Source: a bacterium (GTDB lineage Bacteria > Electryoneota > Electryoneia > Electryoneales > Electryoneaceae). Taken from it: a stretch of DNA of 64,000 nucleotides. This document shows, piece by piece, positions 16,523 through 24,412 of this stretch. The DNA lies in assembly GCA_020444265.1 (NCBI GenBank), contig JAHLLH010000001.1:496001-560000 (forward strand), written 5' to 3'. The notes under the pieces are model-generated. The model made no database searches. It was not told the origin of the DNA and was given only the letters and a program-made list of their open reading frames with translations. Position 1 is the stretch's first letter; every line of letters begins with the position of its first letter. The position numbers and the translations under genes were made by a program.

Positions 16523-17358
16523 CGTACCTCCTTGCGATAAATGGCAGGTTTTACATAGCTATACAGCTCATTATTCCGTCCCAGGGTCTCAGAATGGCCA
16601 ATGAAGAGATAACCATCCGGATCCGTAAATCGGTGGAACTTCGTCACCAGAGTATCCCGTGTTGGTTTATCAAAATAAATCATCACATTCCTGCAGAGGA
16701 TAAACTGGAAACTTCCTTTAAAAGGGAATTCTGGACGCATCAAATTCAACTTGCGATGGATCACCATCTTTTTTAGCTCGTCGTGTACTTCCCATTTGCC
16801 ATCGCGCAAGTTTTTAAAATGCTTGTTCTTCATTGCGGCTGGCAGATGGCTGATGTTCTCGTCCGTGTAAACCCCAGCAACCGCCTTTTCCAGTGCTGAT
16901 ATTGAAACATCCGTTGCAAGAATTCCAAGGTCCCAGTTCTTGAGATCAGAACCGAGTAACTCCTTCAGGATGATAGCAATCATGTAGGATTCTTCACCGG
17001 ACGAACAGCCTGCGACCCAAATGCGCATTTGCTTCTTCCCTGACCGCTTTTTACGCTCGATCCACTCAGGGAAGGCATTTTCTCGCAAATAATCGAAGTG
17101 GTCATTCTCGCGATTAAAAAATGTATGGTTGGTCGAGATTCGATCGACCAAGGTGCTGACCGCCTCACCACTTTTGTCATTTTTTACGTAATTGATATAA
17201 TCCTGAAAGGAGGAAAACTTGTTCTCGCGCAGGATTTTACTGAGCCGTCCCATTACCAAGGCACGCTTTTGATCTGTCAGGTTGATGCCGAACATGGAAT
17301 AGACCAGATCACGGATCTGCTGAAATTCCTTGTCCTTCAACTGAAGTGAATCGTTCAC
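16519..17358 (-). CDS. cheR: Chemotaxis protein methyltransferase CheR
   Basis: 279 aa. N-terminal helical CheR domain (~10-85), then STNHTFFNRENDHFDYL and the SAM site IWVAGCSSGEESYMIAI, later ILATDVSISALEKA and FILCRNVMIYFDKPTRD. It methylates receptor glutamates with S-adenosylmethionine. The C-terminus lacks TPR repeats. It lies 26 bp after cheD2 and overlaps cheB. Sequence is standard throughout. Confidence 0.95.
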   Translation of the reverse strand: MNDSLQLKDKEFQQIRDLVYSMFGINLTDQKRALVMGRLSKILRENKFSSFQDYINYVKNDKSGEAVSTLVDRISTNHTFFNRENDHFDYLRENAFPEWIERKKRSGKKQMRIWVAGCSSGEESYMIAIILKELLGSDLKNWDLGILATDVSISALEKAVAGVYTDENISHLPAAMKNKHFKNLRDGKWEVHDELKKMVIHRKLNLMRPEFPFKGSFQFILCRNVMIYFDKPTRDTLVTKFHRFTDPDGYLFIGHSETLGRNNELYSYVKPAIYRKEVR

Positions 17359-17384
17359 GTCGTCTCCATCCGGAAATGATCGGC

Positions 17385-17906
17385 CTATTCTTCAGGCCTG
17401 CGAAGGGACGGGTCCATTGGGAACCAGTCGCTCTTTCGAATCTTTTCCACCTTGGCGATCACAAGTTCGCCAGTACTTGTGTTAAACAGGACTTTCCTGC
17501 CGTGACGTCCACCAACTTCCTGCCCGGCTATTGGTATGTTGTAGTGCTCCAGCATCCGCATCGCTGCTTCGATGTTTAACTGGGCCATCTCCCGGATATC
17601 ATCGTCGGCATCTTCTGGAACAGCCCCTCCGATGACGTGAGCTTCCAGGTGATCGAGGTCTGCATCCGACTGCCGGAACATTCGGATCAGCTGCACCATC
17701 GCAGGTCTAGCATAGATCGCGGTTGGCTGAACCTCCGGTCGCAGATGAGGATAAACAAAGTGGTTCATCCCCCCTATCTCACCTTGTCTGTCAAACAACG
17801 TTACAGCAACACTCGTCCCCAATACGGAGAGAATGACTGTGGGATCAACTGTAAAAAAGATGAACCCGGGTTTCAAATGATACTCGCGGTAGCCCGCCTG
17901 GTTCAT
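17385..17906 (-). CDS. CheD-family protein with catalytic Cys replaced by Ser
   Basis: 173 aa. Clear CheD family: HLKPGFIFFTVDPT at the N-terminus, the active-site segment SVLGTSVAVTLFD, GGMNHFVYP with the His kept (49), then LEAHVIGGAVPEDADDD. In active CheD the segment reads LGSCV with a Cys nucleophile; here it is LGTSV, with Ser32 at that position and Ser rather than Thr a few residues before. Thiol chemistry is therefore lost, and the protein is more likely a binding or regulatory relative. The ATG at 17906 has only a weak ribosome site; it is 58 bp after cheW. Canonical CheD is supplied by the gene at 15.0-15.4 kb. Confidence 0.8.
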   Translation of the reverse strand: MNQAGYREYHLKPGFIFFTVDPTVILSVLGTSVAVTLFDRQGEIGGMNHFVYPHLRPEVQPTAIYARPAMVQLIRMFRQSDADLDHLEAHVIGGAVPEDADDDIREMAQLNIEAAMRMLEHYNIPIAGQEVGGRHGRKVLFNTSTGELVIAKVEKIRKSDWFPMDPSLRRPEE

Positions 17907-17964
17907 GGATCTCAGACTCGCTGTGGCAGTGCCAATCCTGCTTCAGCACGACCAGTGAAACGTG

Positions 17965-18495
17965 CTACTCCTGGATGGACTCCATGATCTGCTCCATCTC
18001 ATCCTCAAAGAGGAGGCGATGGATATTGAGGATGATCTTTACAGATTCCCCAACCTTGCCCAGACCCTGGATATAACGGCTGCCGCCACTTCGATTTACC
18101 CTCGGAGGGCCTTCAATGTCCTCTCCGGGTATATCAAGAACTTCCGACACGCTATCGACGATGAGACCTACCGACGTACTGTTGATGTTTACAACAATAA
18201 TGCATGTACGCTCATCATACTCACGTTCGGGCAATTCGAAACGGATTCGCACATCAATAACTGGAATCACTTTTCCGCGGAGATTGATCACACCCTTAAC
18301 AAAATTCGGTGTATCAGGCAGATCGGTAACCTTTTGAATGCCGATAATTTCAGTTACGTAACGGATCTCGATCCCGTATTCTTCCTTGGCGATCTGGAAG
18401 GTCAGGTACTTTCCTTCCTGAGTGTCTTCTTGCTCTTCGTACCCGTTGAATCCGTCTTCAGCATGCAACATTTGGTCGCTCATCTTACCCCTCAC
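17965..18495 (-). CDS. cheW: Chemotaxis coupling protein CheW
   Basis: 176 aa. N-terminal ~25 acidic residues, then a CheW SH3-like domain: YLTFQIAKEEYGIEIRYVTEIIG, TDLPDTPNFVKGVINLRGKVIPVIDVRIRF and LIVDSVSEVLDIPGEDIE. It links CheA to receptors. The start overlaps the cheA stop by 4 bp (ATGA). The C-terminal acidic tail (LLFEDEMEQIMESIQE) is slightly longer than usual. Sole CheW in the window apart from the CheW-like domain of CheA. Confidence 0.95.
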   Translation of the reverse strand: MRGKMSDQMLHAEDGFNGYEEQEDTQEGKYLTFQIAKEEYGIEIRYVTEIIGIQKVTDLPDTPNFVKGVINLRGKVIPVIDVRIRFELPEREYDERTCIIVVNINSTSVGLIVDSVSEVLDIPGEDIEGPPRVNRSGGSRYIQGLGKVGESVKIILNIHRLLFEDEMEQIMESIQE

Positions 18496-20981
18496 TCTGC
18501 GTGTTCTTTCACGCCATCTTTATCAATCTGGTGCTCACCAACCGTACCGCTGCCGGCACCTGAGCTGTTGTGCGAATTGCCAATCACCCCTGCGATATCG
18601 AGAATCAAGCTGATGTCACCGTCACCGAGAATAGTGCACCCGGAAACACATGGGTGATTTGCAACAAATCCTGACAACCCTTTAATAACAACTTGCTGCT
18701 GGCCAATTAACTCGTCGACAAGCAGGCATATCTGACGCCCTTCGTTCTCGACGACTGTGATGATACCGTCTTCCAGACGCTTGACGTCCGTCTCGACTTC
18801 CAGCAGTTTATGTAGACGGATCACCGGAATCAGCTGTTCTCGAATCCGTAGAATCTCCTGCCCATCCATCGTTTCGGTCACCATTTCTGGTGTCGCTTGA
18901 ATGGATTCCTTGATCGCAGTAATCGGCATGGTGTAGCGTTCTTTACCTACACGGATGATCATGCCATCGATAATCGCCAGTGTCAGCGGTAGACGCAGGA
19001 CAACTTCCGAACCCTTTCCCTCCCAACTGCGAATATCGACTTTACCGCGGATGTTTTCGATATTCCGGCGGACGACATCCATGCCGACCCCTCGGCCGGA
19101 CACGTCGGTAACCTTCTCTGCTGTCGAGAAACCCGGCTGAAAGATGAACTGCCAGACCTCTTCATCCTTCAGCGATTCCGGATCACCCTCAAACAACCCA
19201 CGTTCACTGGCACGTTTGACAATCCGTTCACGATTCAGACCACGGCCATCATCCTTCACAGAGATCCAGACTTCACCACCAACGTATTTTGCTTCCAACG
19301 TCAGTTTGCCAGTCGGCTCTTTCCCTTCCTGTCCGCGGTCTTCGGGTGTTTCCAAGCCATGGTCAATCGAATTGCGAATGATATGAATCAGGGGGTCAGT
19401 AATCTGTTCGATCACTGTTTTGTCAACTTCCGTCTCTTCGCCCAGGATGATAAAATCAACTTTTTTTCCAGCCTTCTGGGAGAGGTCACGGACGAGACGA
19501 ACCATTCGACGGAAGGTGCCTGACAAAGGAATCATTCGGATTGAGGTCGCCACGTCCTGCAAGTCTCGCGTGATCTTCTCGAGTTGCATGGCGGACTTTT
19601 CAAACCTTTCCAGAGGTATGTCCAGTGACCTGATGTCGGGGTTCTGAGAAACCATCGCCTCTGCAATCACCAATTCTCCAACCAGGTCAAGCAGAATGTC
19701 GAGCTTCTCGACATCAACCCGGACAGATTGGCGCTGAACATTTTTCTTCGCTGGTTGTGGCTTCGGCGTCGGTTTGATATCCTTGGCTGTCGCTTTTAGT
19801 GGCCCAGAAGGCTTTTCCGGAGTTTTTGATGCAGCTTCCTGTTTTTTCTCTTCTGTCACCTTTGCTTCGGGCTTTTTGGAGTCGGAGGACGGCATATCCT
19901 CGCTTTTCGGCTCTTCTTTTTCGGGCGTTGGAGGAGGTGGAGCAGCTGGCTTGCTTTCAACTTCTTTTTCAGGCTGCTTAGCGGGTGCCTTTGCCTTTGC
20001 ACCACTGAAATCTTCTAGCAGGTGAATCAGACCAGGTGTCGCAGGGATATCAGCGGATTTCCCTGACGACAATGAGTTCATTGCATTCCGCAAGAAGTCA
20101 ATGATCTCAAGGATGAGGTTGATCACTTTAGAAGATGGCGAAAGTCCACCACCGCGGAACTGTTCAAGCACCGATTCGGCGCTGTGACTAAGCTTCTCCA
20201 TATCTTTCAGACCAAGGAAACCCGAGTTCCCTTTAAAACTGTGGAACGCTCGGAAGGCCTGCTGTACATGTTCTGTGTTGGTTGGATCATTCTCCAGCGA
20301 AAGAAGGGCTTCTTCAGCCTTTTCAAGATTTTCCTCACCCTCGCTGGTGAACTGTTTGATAATCTCCGGCCCCATGGACAGCTGGAACTCTTCCAGGTCC
20401 ATGGCAACTGTGCCCGCTTCGCTGTTCACAGAGGCGTTTGATCCGGCTTCCTCCTGGACTTCTTCAGGTTCTGTTGCTTCAGCGGCATTTTCTTCTTGAT
20501 CACCCTCAGGAACAGGTGCCGAGGTCGGCTCAGTGTTACCAGGATTCTTGAGTGCCTGGATGGTTTCCTTCAACTGTTTCGTTACCTCAGCTGCATCCTC
20601 CTCGTGACCACCATCATGGAACTCAGTTTCGATCTGCTCAATCAGTTCACGAATGAAATCGCATGCACGATTCATCAAGTCAATGTGATCGGCGGTTAGC
20701 TGAGCTGTTCCTTTGCGGAACATATCGAGGAGTGTTTCCGCTTCGTGGGTAACACCACTAATGGTGTGCAGATTAAGGAATCCTGCTCCACCCTTCAAAG
20801 AATGGAACAGCCGGAAGACGGTATTAACCATCTCCAGGTCGATGGCGCCCTGTTCATCAGCGGACCGTTCCAAGTCAACAAGCAACGGTTCCACCTCATC
20901 GAGCATCTCACGACCTTCCTCTACGAAGCCGAGGAGGATGTCTCGCTGTTCCTGATCGCTTGAGAATCCGTCGTACGACAA
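18492..20981 (-). CDS. cheA: Chemotaxis histidine kinase CheA with two HPt domains
   Basis: 829 aa. Order: HPt1 (~10-120, His60 in FRLFHSLKGGAGFL), acidic linker, HPt2 (~195-320, His247 in FRAFHSFKGNSGFL), Pro/Lys/Glu-rich linker (~325-415), P3 dimerisation helices (~418-500), HATPase P4 with N box HIIRNSIDHGLE (533-544), G1 DDGRG and G2 GRGVGMDVV, then the P5 CheW-like regulatory domain. No separate P2 domain is evident; HPt2 takes its place. The start is TTG with AAGAGG six bases before; no ATG is near. First gene of the eleven-gene operon. Both HPt histidines look functional, so two phosphate outlets or a relay are possible. Confidence 0.95.
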   Translation of the reverse strand: MSYDGFSSDQEQRDILLGFVEEGREMLDEVEPLLVDLERSADEQGAIDLEMVNTVFRLFHSLKGGAGFLNLHTISGVTHEAETLLDMFRKGTAQLTADHIDLMNRACDFIRELIEQIETEFHDGGHEEDAAEVTKQLKETIQALKNPGNTEPTSAPVPEGDQEENAAEATEPEEVQEEAGSNASVNSEAGTVAMDLEEFQLSMGPEIIKQFTSEGEENLEKAEEALLSLENDPTNTEHVQQAFRAFHSFKGNSGFLGLKDMEKLSHSAESVLEQFRGGGLSPSSKVINLILEIIDFLRNAMNSLSSGKSADIPATPGLIHLLEDFSGAKAKAPAKQPEKEVESKPAAPPPPTPEKEEPKSEDMPSSDSKKPEAKVTEEKKQEAASKTPEKPSGPLKATAKDIKPTPKPQPAKKNVQRQSVRVDVEKLDILLDLVGELVIAEAMVSQNPDIRSLDIPLERFEKSAMQLEKITRDLQDVATSIRMIPLSGTFRRMVRLVRDLSQKAGKKVDFIILGEETEVDKTVIEQITDPLIHIIRNSIDHGLETPEDRGQEGKEPTGKLTLEAKYVGGEVWISVKDDGRGLNRERIVKRASERGLFEGDPESLKDEEVWQFIFQPGFSTAEKVTDVSGRGVGMDVVRRNIENIRGKVDIRSWEGKGSEVVLRLPLTLAIIDGMIIRVGKERYTMPITAIKESIQATPEMVTETMDGQEILRIREQLIPVIRLHKLLEVETDVKRLEDGIITVVENEGRQICLLVDELIGQQQVVIKGLSGFVANHPCVSGCTILGDGDISLILDIAGVIGNSHNSSGAGSGTVGEHQIDKDGVKEHAE

Positions 20982-21488
20982 GATTGCCTCTTGCTTGAAT
21001 GGTTAACTAGGTCGTCTGCTCTGTTATCAGCAGGGTTACCAAATCAAAGGTGCACAATACTGATACAGGTTATACCCTACTATTGTCACACTAAAATACA
21101 ACATCAAGACTGAATGTGTGTTACGAAGGAGGAGATGAAAATCCAGACTTTAAGGCATTTCCTCTCCTGCCTGGGATATATCAAGCCGCAACAAACGATT
21201 ATCACGTTTATCCCGGGTGATCCGAAATGATACACCAACAAAGCTCATTCATATTTTCGCAAGAACCGAGCCATAATGGATAAAAGAGCGAAATGACGAA
21301 ATGGAACTTCTATCTTGGCTCCTCGTAACAATAGTGATACCAAGCAGTACTGATAGTTTCCGAAAACAAATCCGCAATCTCGCTTGACTCCAGGGGCATG
21401 TTGAAGCCACAAATAGTAAGATGCTGTTTGATACAGGTTCGATATCGCTTTTAACCTGCCCCATCCACTGTTTGAACAGGAGTACCGC
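20982..21488. other. 507-bp divergent intergenic region between cheA and a glycosyltransferase gene
   Basis: It must hold the cheA promoter (minus) and the promoter of the plus-strand unit, but I find no convincing consensus for sigma-70, sigma-28 or sigma-54. It contains one short ORF with a strong ribosome site (21135-21230), listed separately. The first ~120 bp next to cheA are AT-rich. Longer minus-strand ORFs overlapping the next gene look spurious. Confidence 0.35.
21135..21230 (+). CDS. Possible 31-residue small protein
   Basis: ATG preceded directly by GAAGGAGGAG, an almost perfect Shine-Dalgarno match, though very close to the ATG. The product is a 31-residue basic peptide beginning MKIQTLRHFLSCLGYIK and ending PGDPK. 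No TM or signal is evident. The ribosome site is the only support; it could be a leader peptide for the following transcript or chance. Confidence 0.28.
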   Translation: MKIQTLRHFLSCLGYIKPQQTIITFIPGDPK

Positions 21489-22907
21489 ATGCAGTATCGC
21501 AGACTGGCGGCCAGTCTCGGACGTGCCGGGCGTCTTGCCGCTCCCCTTGAAACATTTGAACCTGAGCATACGATCGATATGGATGAATACCTGCCCCACA
21601 TCGGACAGGAGCGCCTTGATGTTTTACGAAAGCTTGCCGAACCGCTGCAAGAAAAAAGATGGTGTCATCTGAACTCCACCTTCGATGGAGGAGGTGTCGC
21701 CGAGATGCTGAGAAGTTTGGTTCCTATCGCTCGTTCTCTTGGGCTGGATGCTGACTGGTACGCCATTCGTGGCACCGATGAGTTTTTCAATATCACGAAG
21801 AAATTCCATAACACTCTTCAGGGGTTGGACCAGACAGTATCCGCGGAAGAGGTATTACTTGACTACTTGAAGACTATCGAAGCGAATGCAAGCAACACCT
21901 TTATCCATGGAGATGTTGTTGTTGTCCACGATCCTCAGCCGCTTGCTCTAGTCAATCAAGGAGTCCTCTTTGGAAACATTCTCTGGCGCTGTCACATAGA
22001 TACGTCTAAACCGAACAAGCTGGTATGGCGCTTTTTAAAACCGTACATCAACCAGACTGCTGGGGCAATATTTACCCTGCCAGAATACATCAGTGAAGGG
22101 CTGAACGTTCCTCTGTACCAGGTTATGCCTGGAATCGACCCCCTCGCTGAAAAAAATCATCCCTTAAGTGAAGAAGAAGCACTCGATGCAGTCGGCCCGA
22201 TGCTGGACCACTTCAATATTGATCCGGAACGCCCCATCCTTGCGGCAATTTCCAGGTATGACCCTCACAAGAACCAGGGGCGAATCCTTGAAGCGTTTCA
22301 GAAAATGAAACAATCCCAGTCGTTCAAAAAGCCACCTCTTCTGGTCTTTCTTGGAAATACTGCAGCAGACGATCCGGAAGGTGGTGTGATTCTGGAACAG
22401 CTGATAGATCAGGCCGGTGATGATCCCGATGTAAGGATTATCGTCGAGAACAACAATCGTTATGTCGGCGGCTTGATGAGATTGGCAAAGGGCTTTATCC
22501 ATGTTTCCACCCGTGAAGGATTCGGGCTCGTTGTCACCGAAGCACTTTGGCAGGGAACTCCTGTTATCGGATCGAGAGTAGGGGGAATTCTTAAACAGGT
22601 TCTCGATTTCGACACAGGATACCTGGTTAATCCTCTGGATACCGATGATATCGCACTAAAGATGGCAAGGATCCTTGATGAGCCAGAGCACAGTAAAACA
22701 CTCGGGTCGAATGGGCGTGAACTCGTTCGTGACAACTTCCTGATTACCAATGTCATGGCAAACTACCTGCGCCTGATTCGATATTATACTGGCGTGGATG
22801 AGTCTCCGCCTGATTTCAGATTAAACTCCTTGACCTACACAGAACTTGTTCAGACTATGCGTCGTTCCTCGGTACTGGTAAATAAAACGGAAAAAGACGC
22901 TTCCTGA
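21489..22907 (+). CDS. Family 4 glycosyltransferase, trehalose synthase (TreT)-like
   Basis: 472 aa, with CAGGAG eight bases before the ATG. The N-terminal half contains CHLNSTFDGGGVAEMLRSL and DADWYAIRG, typical of TreT/trehalose phosphorylase-type GT4 enzymes, with VVVHDPQPLAL and WRCHIDTSKPN following. The C-terminal Rossmann half has ISRYDPHKNQG and the retaining GT4 signature REGFGLVVTEALWQGTPVIGS. TreT makes trehalose from an NDP-glucose and glucose; the similarity suggests that reaction, but the acceptor is not proven. It may make an osmolyte. The following small gene starts 82 bp on. Confidence 0.8.
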   Translation: MQYRRLAASLGRAGRLAAPLETFEPEHTIDMDEYLPHIGQERLDVLRKLAEPLQEKRWCHLNSTFDGGGVAEMLRSLVPIARSLGLDADWYAIRGTDEFFNITKKFHNTLQGLDQTVSAEEVLLDYLKTIEANASNTFIHGDVVVVHDPQPLALVNQGVLFGNILWRCHIDTSKPNKLVWRFLKPYINQTAGAIFTLPEYISEGLNVPLYQVMPGIDPLAEKNHPLSEEEALDAVGPMLDHFNIDPERPILAAISRYDPHKNQGRILEAFQKMKQSQSFKKPPLLVFLGNTAADDPEGGVILEQLIDQAGDDPDVRIIVENNNRYVGGLMRLAKGFIHVSTREGFGLVVTEALWQGTPVIGSRVGGILKQVLDFDTGYLVNPLDTDDIALKMARILDEPEHSKTLGSNGRELVRDNFLITNVMANYLRLIRYYTGVDESPPDFRLNSLTYTELVQTMRRSSVLVNKTEKDAS

Positions 22908-22989
22908 ATGGAGTGCTGAGAGTTTCAGCCTTGCTGGATGAGCGATTCTACCGTTAGCTTCGTTGATCCAACTCACAGAAGAGGGTGTC

Positions 22990-23412
22990 ATGTATCGCCT
23001 TGAGCTTGACCTTGAACGTAAGATTGCTGTTCTCGTCATCAGTGGGACACAGGATGGATGGGAAGCAAAGTTGATGAAGATGGAATGGGAGAACCGGCAG
23101 GATACTGTTGATTCCAGTTGGTCGCTCATCTTTGACATTGAAGGCTATATCCGTGCACAGGGCGATGCCGTCAAGTACCAGAAAGAGTTCGCACCCGTGC
23201 TTGCAGCAGCAAAGCTTCAGCACAAATTGTTCCTCCCGCCAAACGGAAAGATTGATGCTTCACCCCTGATTCAGGGTGCAGGCTTGACGGAAGCCAACTC
23301 TTTCGTAGATGCGTGGAAACAGTGCGGCGGAGAAGATCGTACTGTTCGCCTCGCTCCTCCTGCGGACGGGACACGGTATACTGCGAACAACAAGCCCTCG
23401 CAAGTTCAATAA
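22990..23412 (+). CDS. Small cytoplasmic protein, STAS/SpoIIAA-like in appearance
   Basis: 140 aa from ATG 22990, chosen because AGAGGG lies four bases before it; an in-frame TTG at 22963 is less likely. The first half alternates beta strands and helices (MYRLELDLERKIAVLVISG, then WSLIFDIEGYIRAQGDAVKYQKEF), as in SpoIIAA/STAS-like folds. The tail (~115-140) is polar and probably disordered. No signal peptide. I cannot name a family with confidence. Placed between a trehalose-synthase-like gene and a receiver protein; a regulatory role is possible but unsupported. Confidence 0.6.
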   Translation: MYRLELDLERKIAVLVISGTQDGWEAKLMKMEWENRQDTVDSSWSLIFDIEGYIRAQGDAVKYQKEFAPVLAAAKLQHKLFLPPNGKIDASPLIQGAGLTEANSFVDAWKQCGGEDRTVRLAPPADGTRYTANNKPSQVQ

Positions 23413-23461
23413 GCCTGACAACGGTTTCGGAGCTTATGGCAAGCAGAAATCCGAAAACCTG

Positions 23462-23484
23462 ACAGCGAGATTCTCTGTTTTTTA
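23462..23484 (+). terminator. Weak candidate terminator
   Basis: Short imperfect stem (ACAG.GAG with CTC.CTGT, one mismatch) followed by six Ts, 50 bp after the small STAS-like gene. The stem is marginal; the T-run is the main support. Confidence 0.35.
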
Positions 23485-23516
23485 GCAATAGCTTTGTTTG
23501 GATGCAAACTCGGCTG

Positions 23517-23544
23517 TTGAAACAGCTGTATTCTCCGTTATATT
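23517..23544 (+). promoter_or_regulatory. Sigma-70-type promoter for the HTH/receiver gene
   Basis: TTGAAA (23517-23522), 16-bp spacer, TATATT (23539-23544). Four to five matches per box. The transcript would carry an ~85-nt leader before the ATG at 23637. Confidence 0.55.
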
Positions 23545-23636
23545 GTTTCACGAAGCGAACGGGGTTGTGTCCGTTGACGCTTCTGTTCGGGGGACATCAC
23601 CAGTTTCTTATTGTCGGCTAACAAGTGGTTCATACG

Positions 23637-24263
23637 ATGGCTGCTCGTAAACCAAAGCCTCCAAGACGATTCACCACAGGGCAGATCGCAAATCATTGCC
23701 ATGTTACACCGGAAACGGTTGCGAACTGGATCAAGGCTGATCGTCTCAAGGCAAGTACAACTCCTGGTGGACACTACAGGGTGAACATTGAGGAGTTAGT
23801 TCGATTCTGCCGTGCCCATGGCTTCGAGGTGCCTACGGAGTGGGAAAGCGGAACCACACCACCAACTGTGCTCATCATTGACGATGACCCTGATCTGCTG
23901 CGGGCAATCATTCCAAACCTTGAGCATCCTGGTCGACGGGTAGTCGGGGCAGATGATGTGGCGCAAGCTGGCATCCTGCTGATGAAGTACCGTCCGGACC
24001 TGGTCATTCTTGATCTGCATCTACCCGGGACCGATGGTATTCGTATCGCCTCCATCCTCCGTAAGGAATCGGAGCTGTCCGGAACAAGGATTGTGGTGTT
24101 ATCTGGATACATAGACGAGGTAGTTCAGGAAGCGATGAAAGACATGCATGTTGATTACTACATCAACAAGCCTCCTGATTTCGACCGTCTTCGTGAAATT
24201 GTCGATGAGTTGCTCGACCCGGTGAATACTCCTGGCGAGGCAGAAGGCAAAGTTGTTGAGTAG
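23637..24263 (+). CDS. MerR/BldC-type helix-turn-helix fused to a receiver domain
   Basis: 208 aa from ATG 23637 (a GTG four codons earlier is possible). Residues ~8-60 are a MerR/excisionase-type winged HTH: FTTGQIANHCHVTPETVANW and STTPGGHYRVNIEELVRFC. Residues ~75-195 are a receiver: LIIDDDPDLLRAII, LVILDLHLPGTDG (phosphoacceptor Asp), VLSGYID and NKPPD (Lys). The usual order in response regulators is receiver first, so this is an inverted arrangement, known in some lineages as BldC-like HTH-receiver proteins. It probably binds DNA under control of an unlinked kinase. A terminator follows. Confidence 0.85.
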   Translation: MAARKPKPPRRFTTGQIANHCHVTPETVANWIKADRLKASTTPGGHYRVNIEELVRFCRAHGFEVPTEWESGTTPPTVLIIDDDPDLLRAIIPNLEHPGRRVVGADDVAQAGILLMKYRPDLVILDLHLPGTDGIRIASILRKESELSGTRIVVLSGYIDEVVQEAMKDMHVDYYINKPPDFDRLREIVDELLDPVNTPGEAEGKVVE

Positions 24264-24285
24264 TCTTTCAGATATCTCGCGATAT

Positions 24286-24314
24286 AACGGCGGGCTTCTG
24301 GCCCGCCGTTGTTG
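24286..24314 (+). terminator. Intrinsic terminator after the HTH/receiver gene
   Basis: AACGGCGGGC (24286-24295), loop TTCTG, GCCCGCCGTT (24301-24310), then a T-rich tail (GTTGTTTT). Confidence 0.85.
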
Positions 24315-24412
24315 TTTTCATTGACTCCACTTTACCCCGTCGATACATTCACATCGTCATCTGAAACGATGACATTGAGTAAAACCTGTCCGTCAACTAA
24401 CCTCAGACAATC

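Noticed and set aside
21245-21601. Two overlapping minus-strand ORFs of ~117 codons
   Set aside because: They overlap the start of the glycosyltransferase gene and read as unstructured, Arg/Ser-rich sequence.
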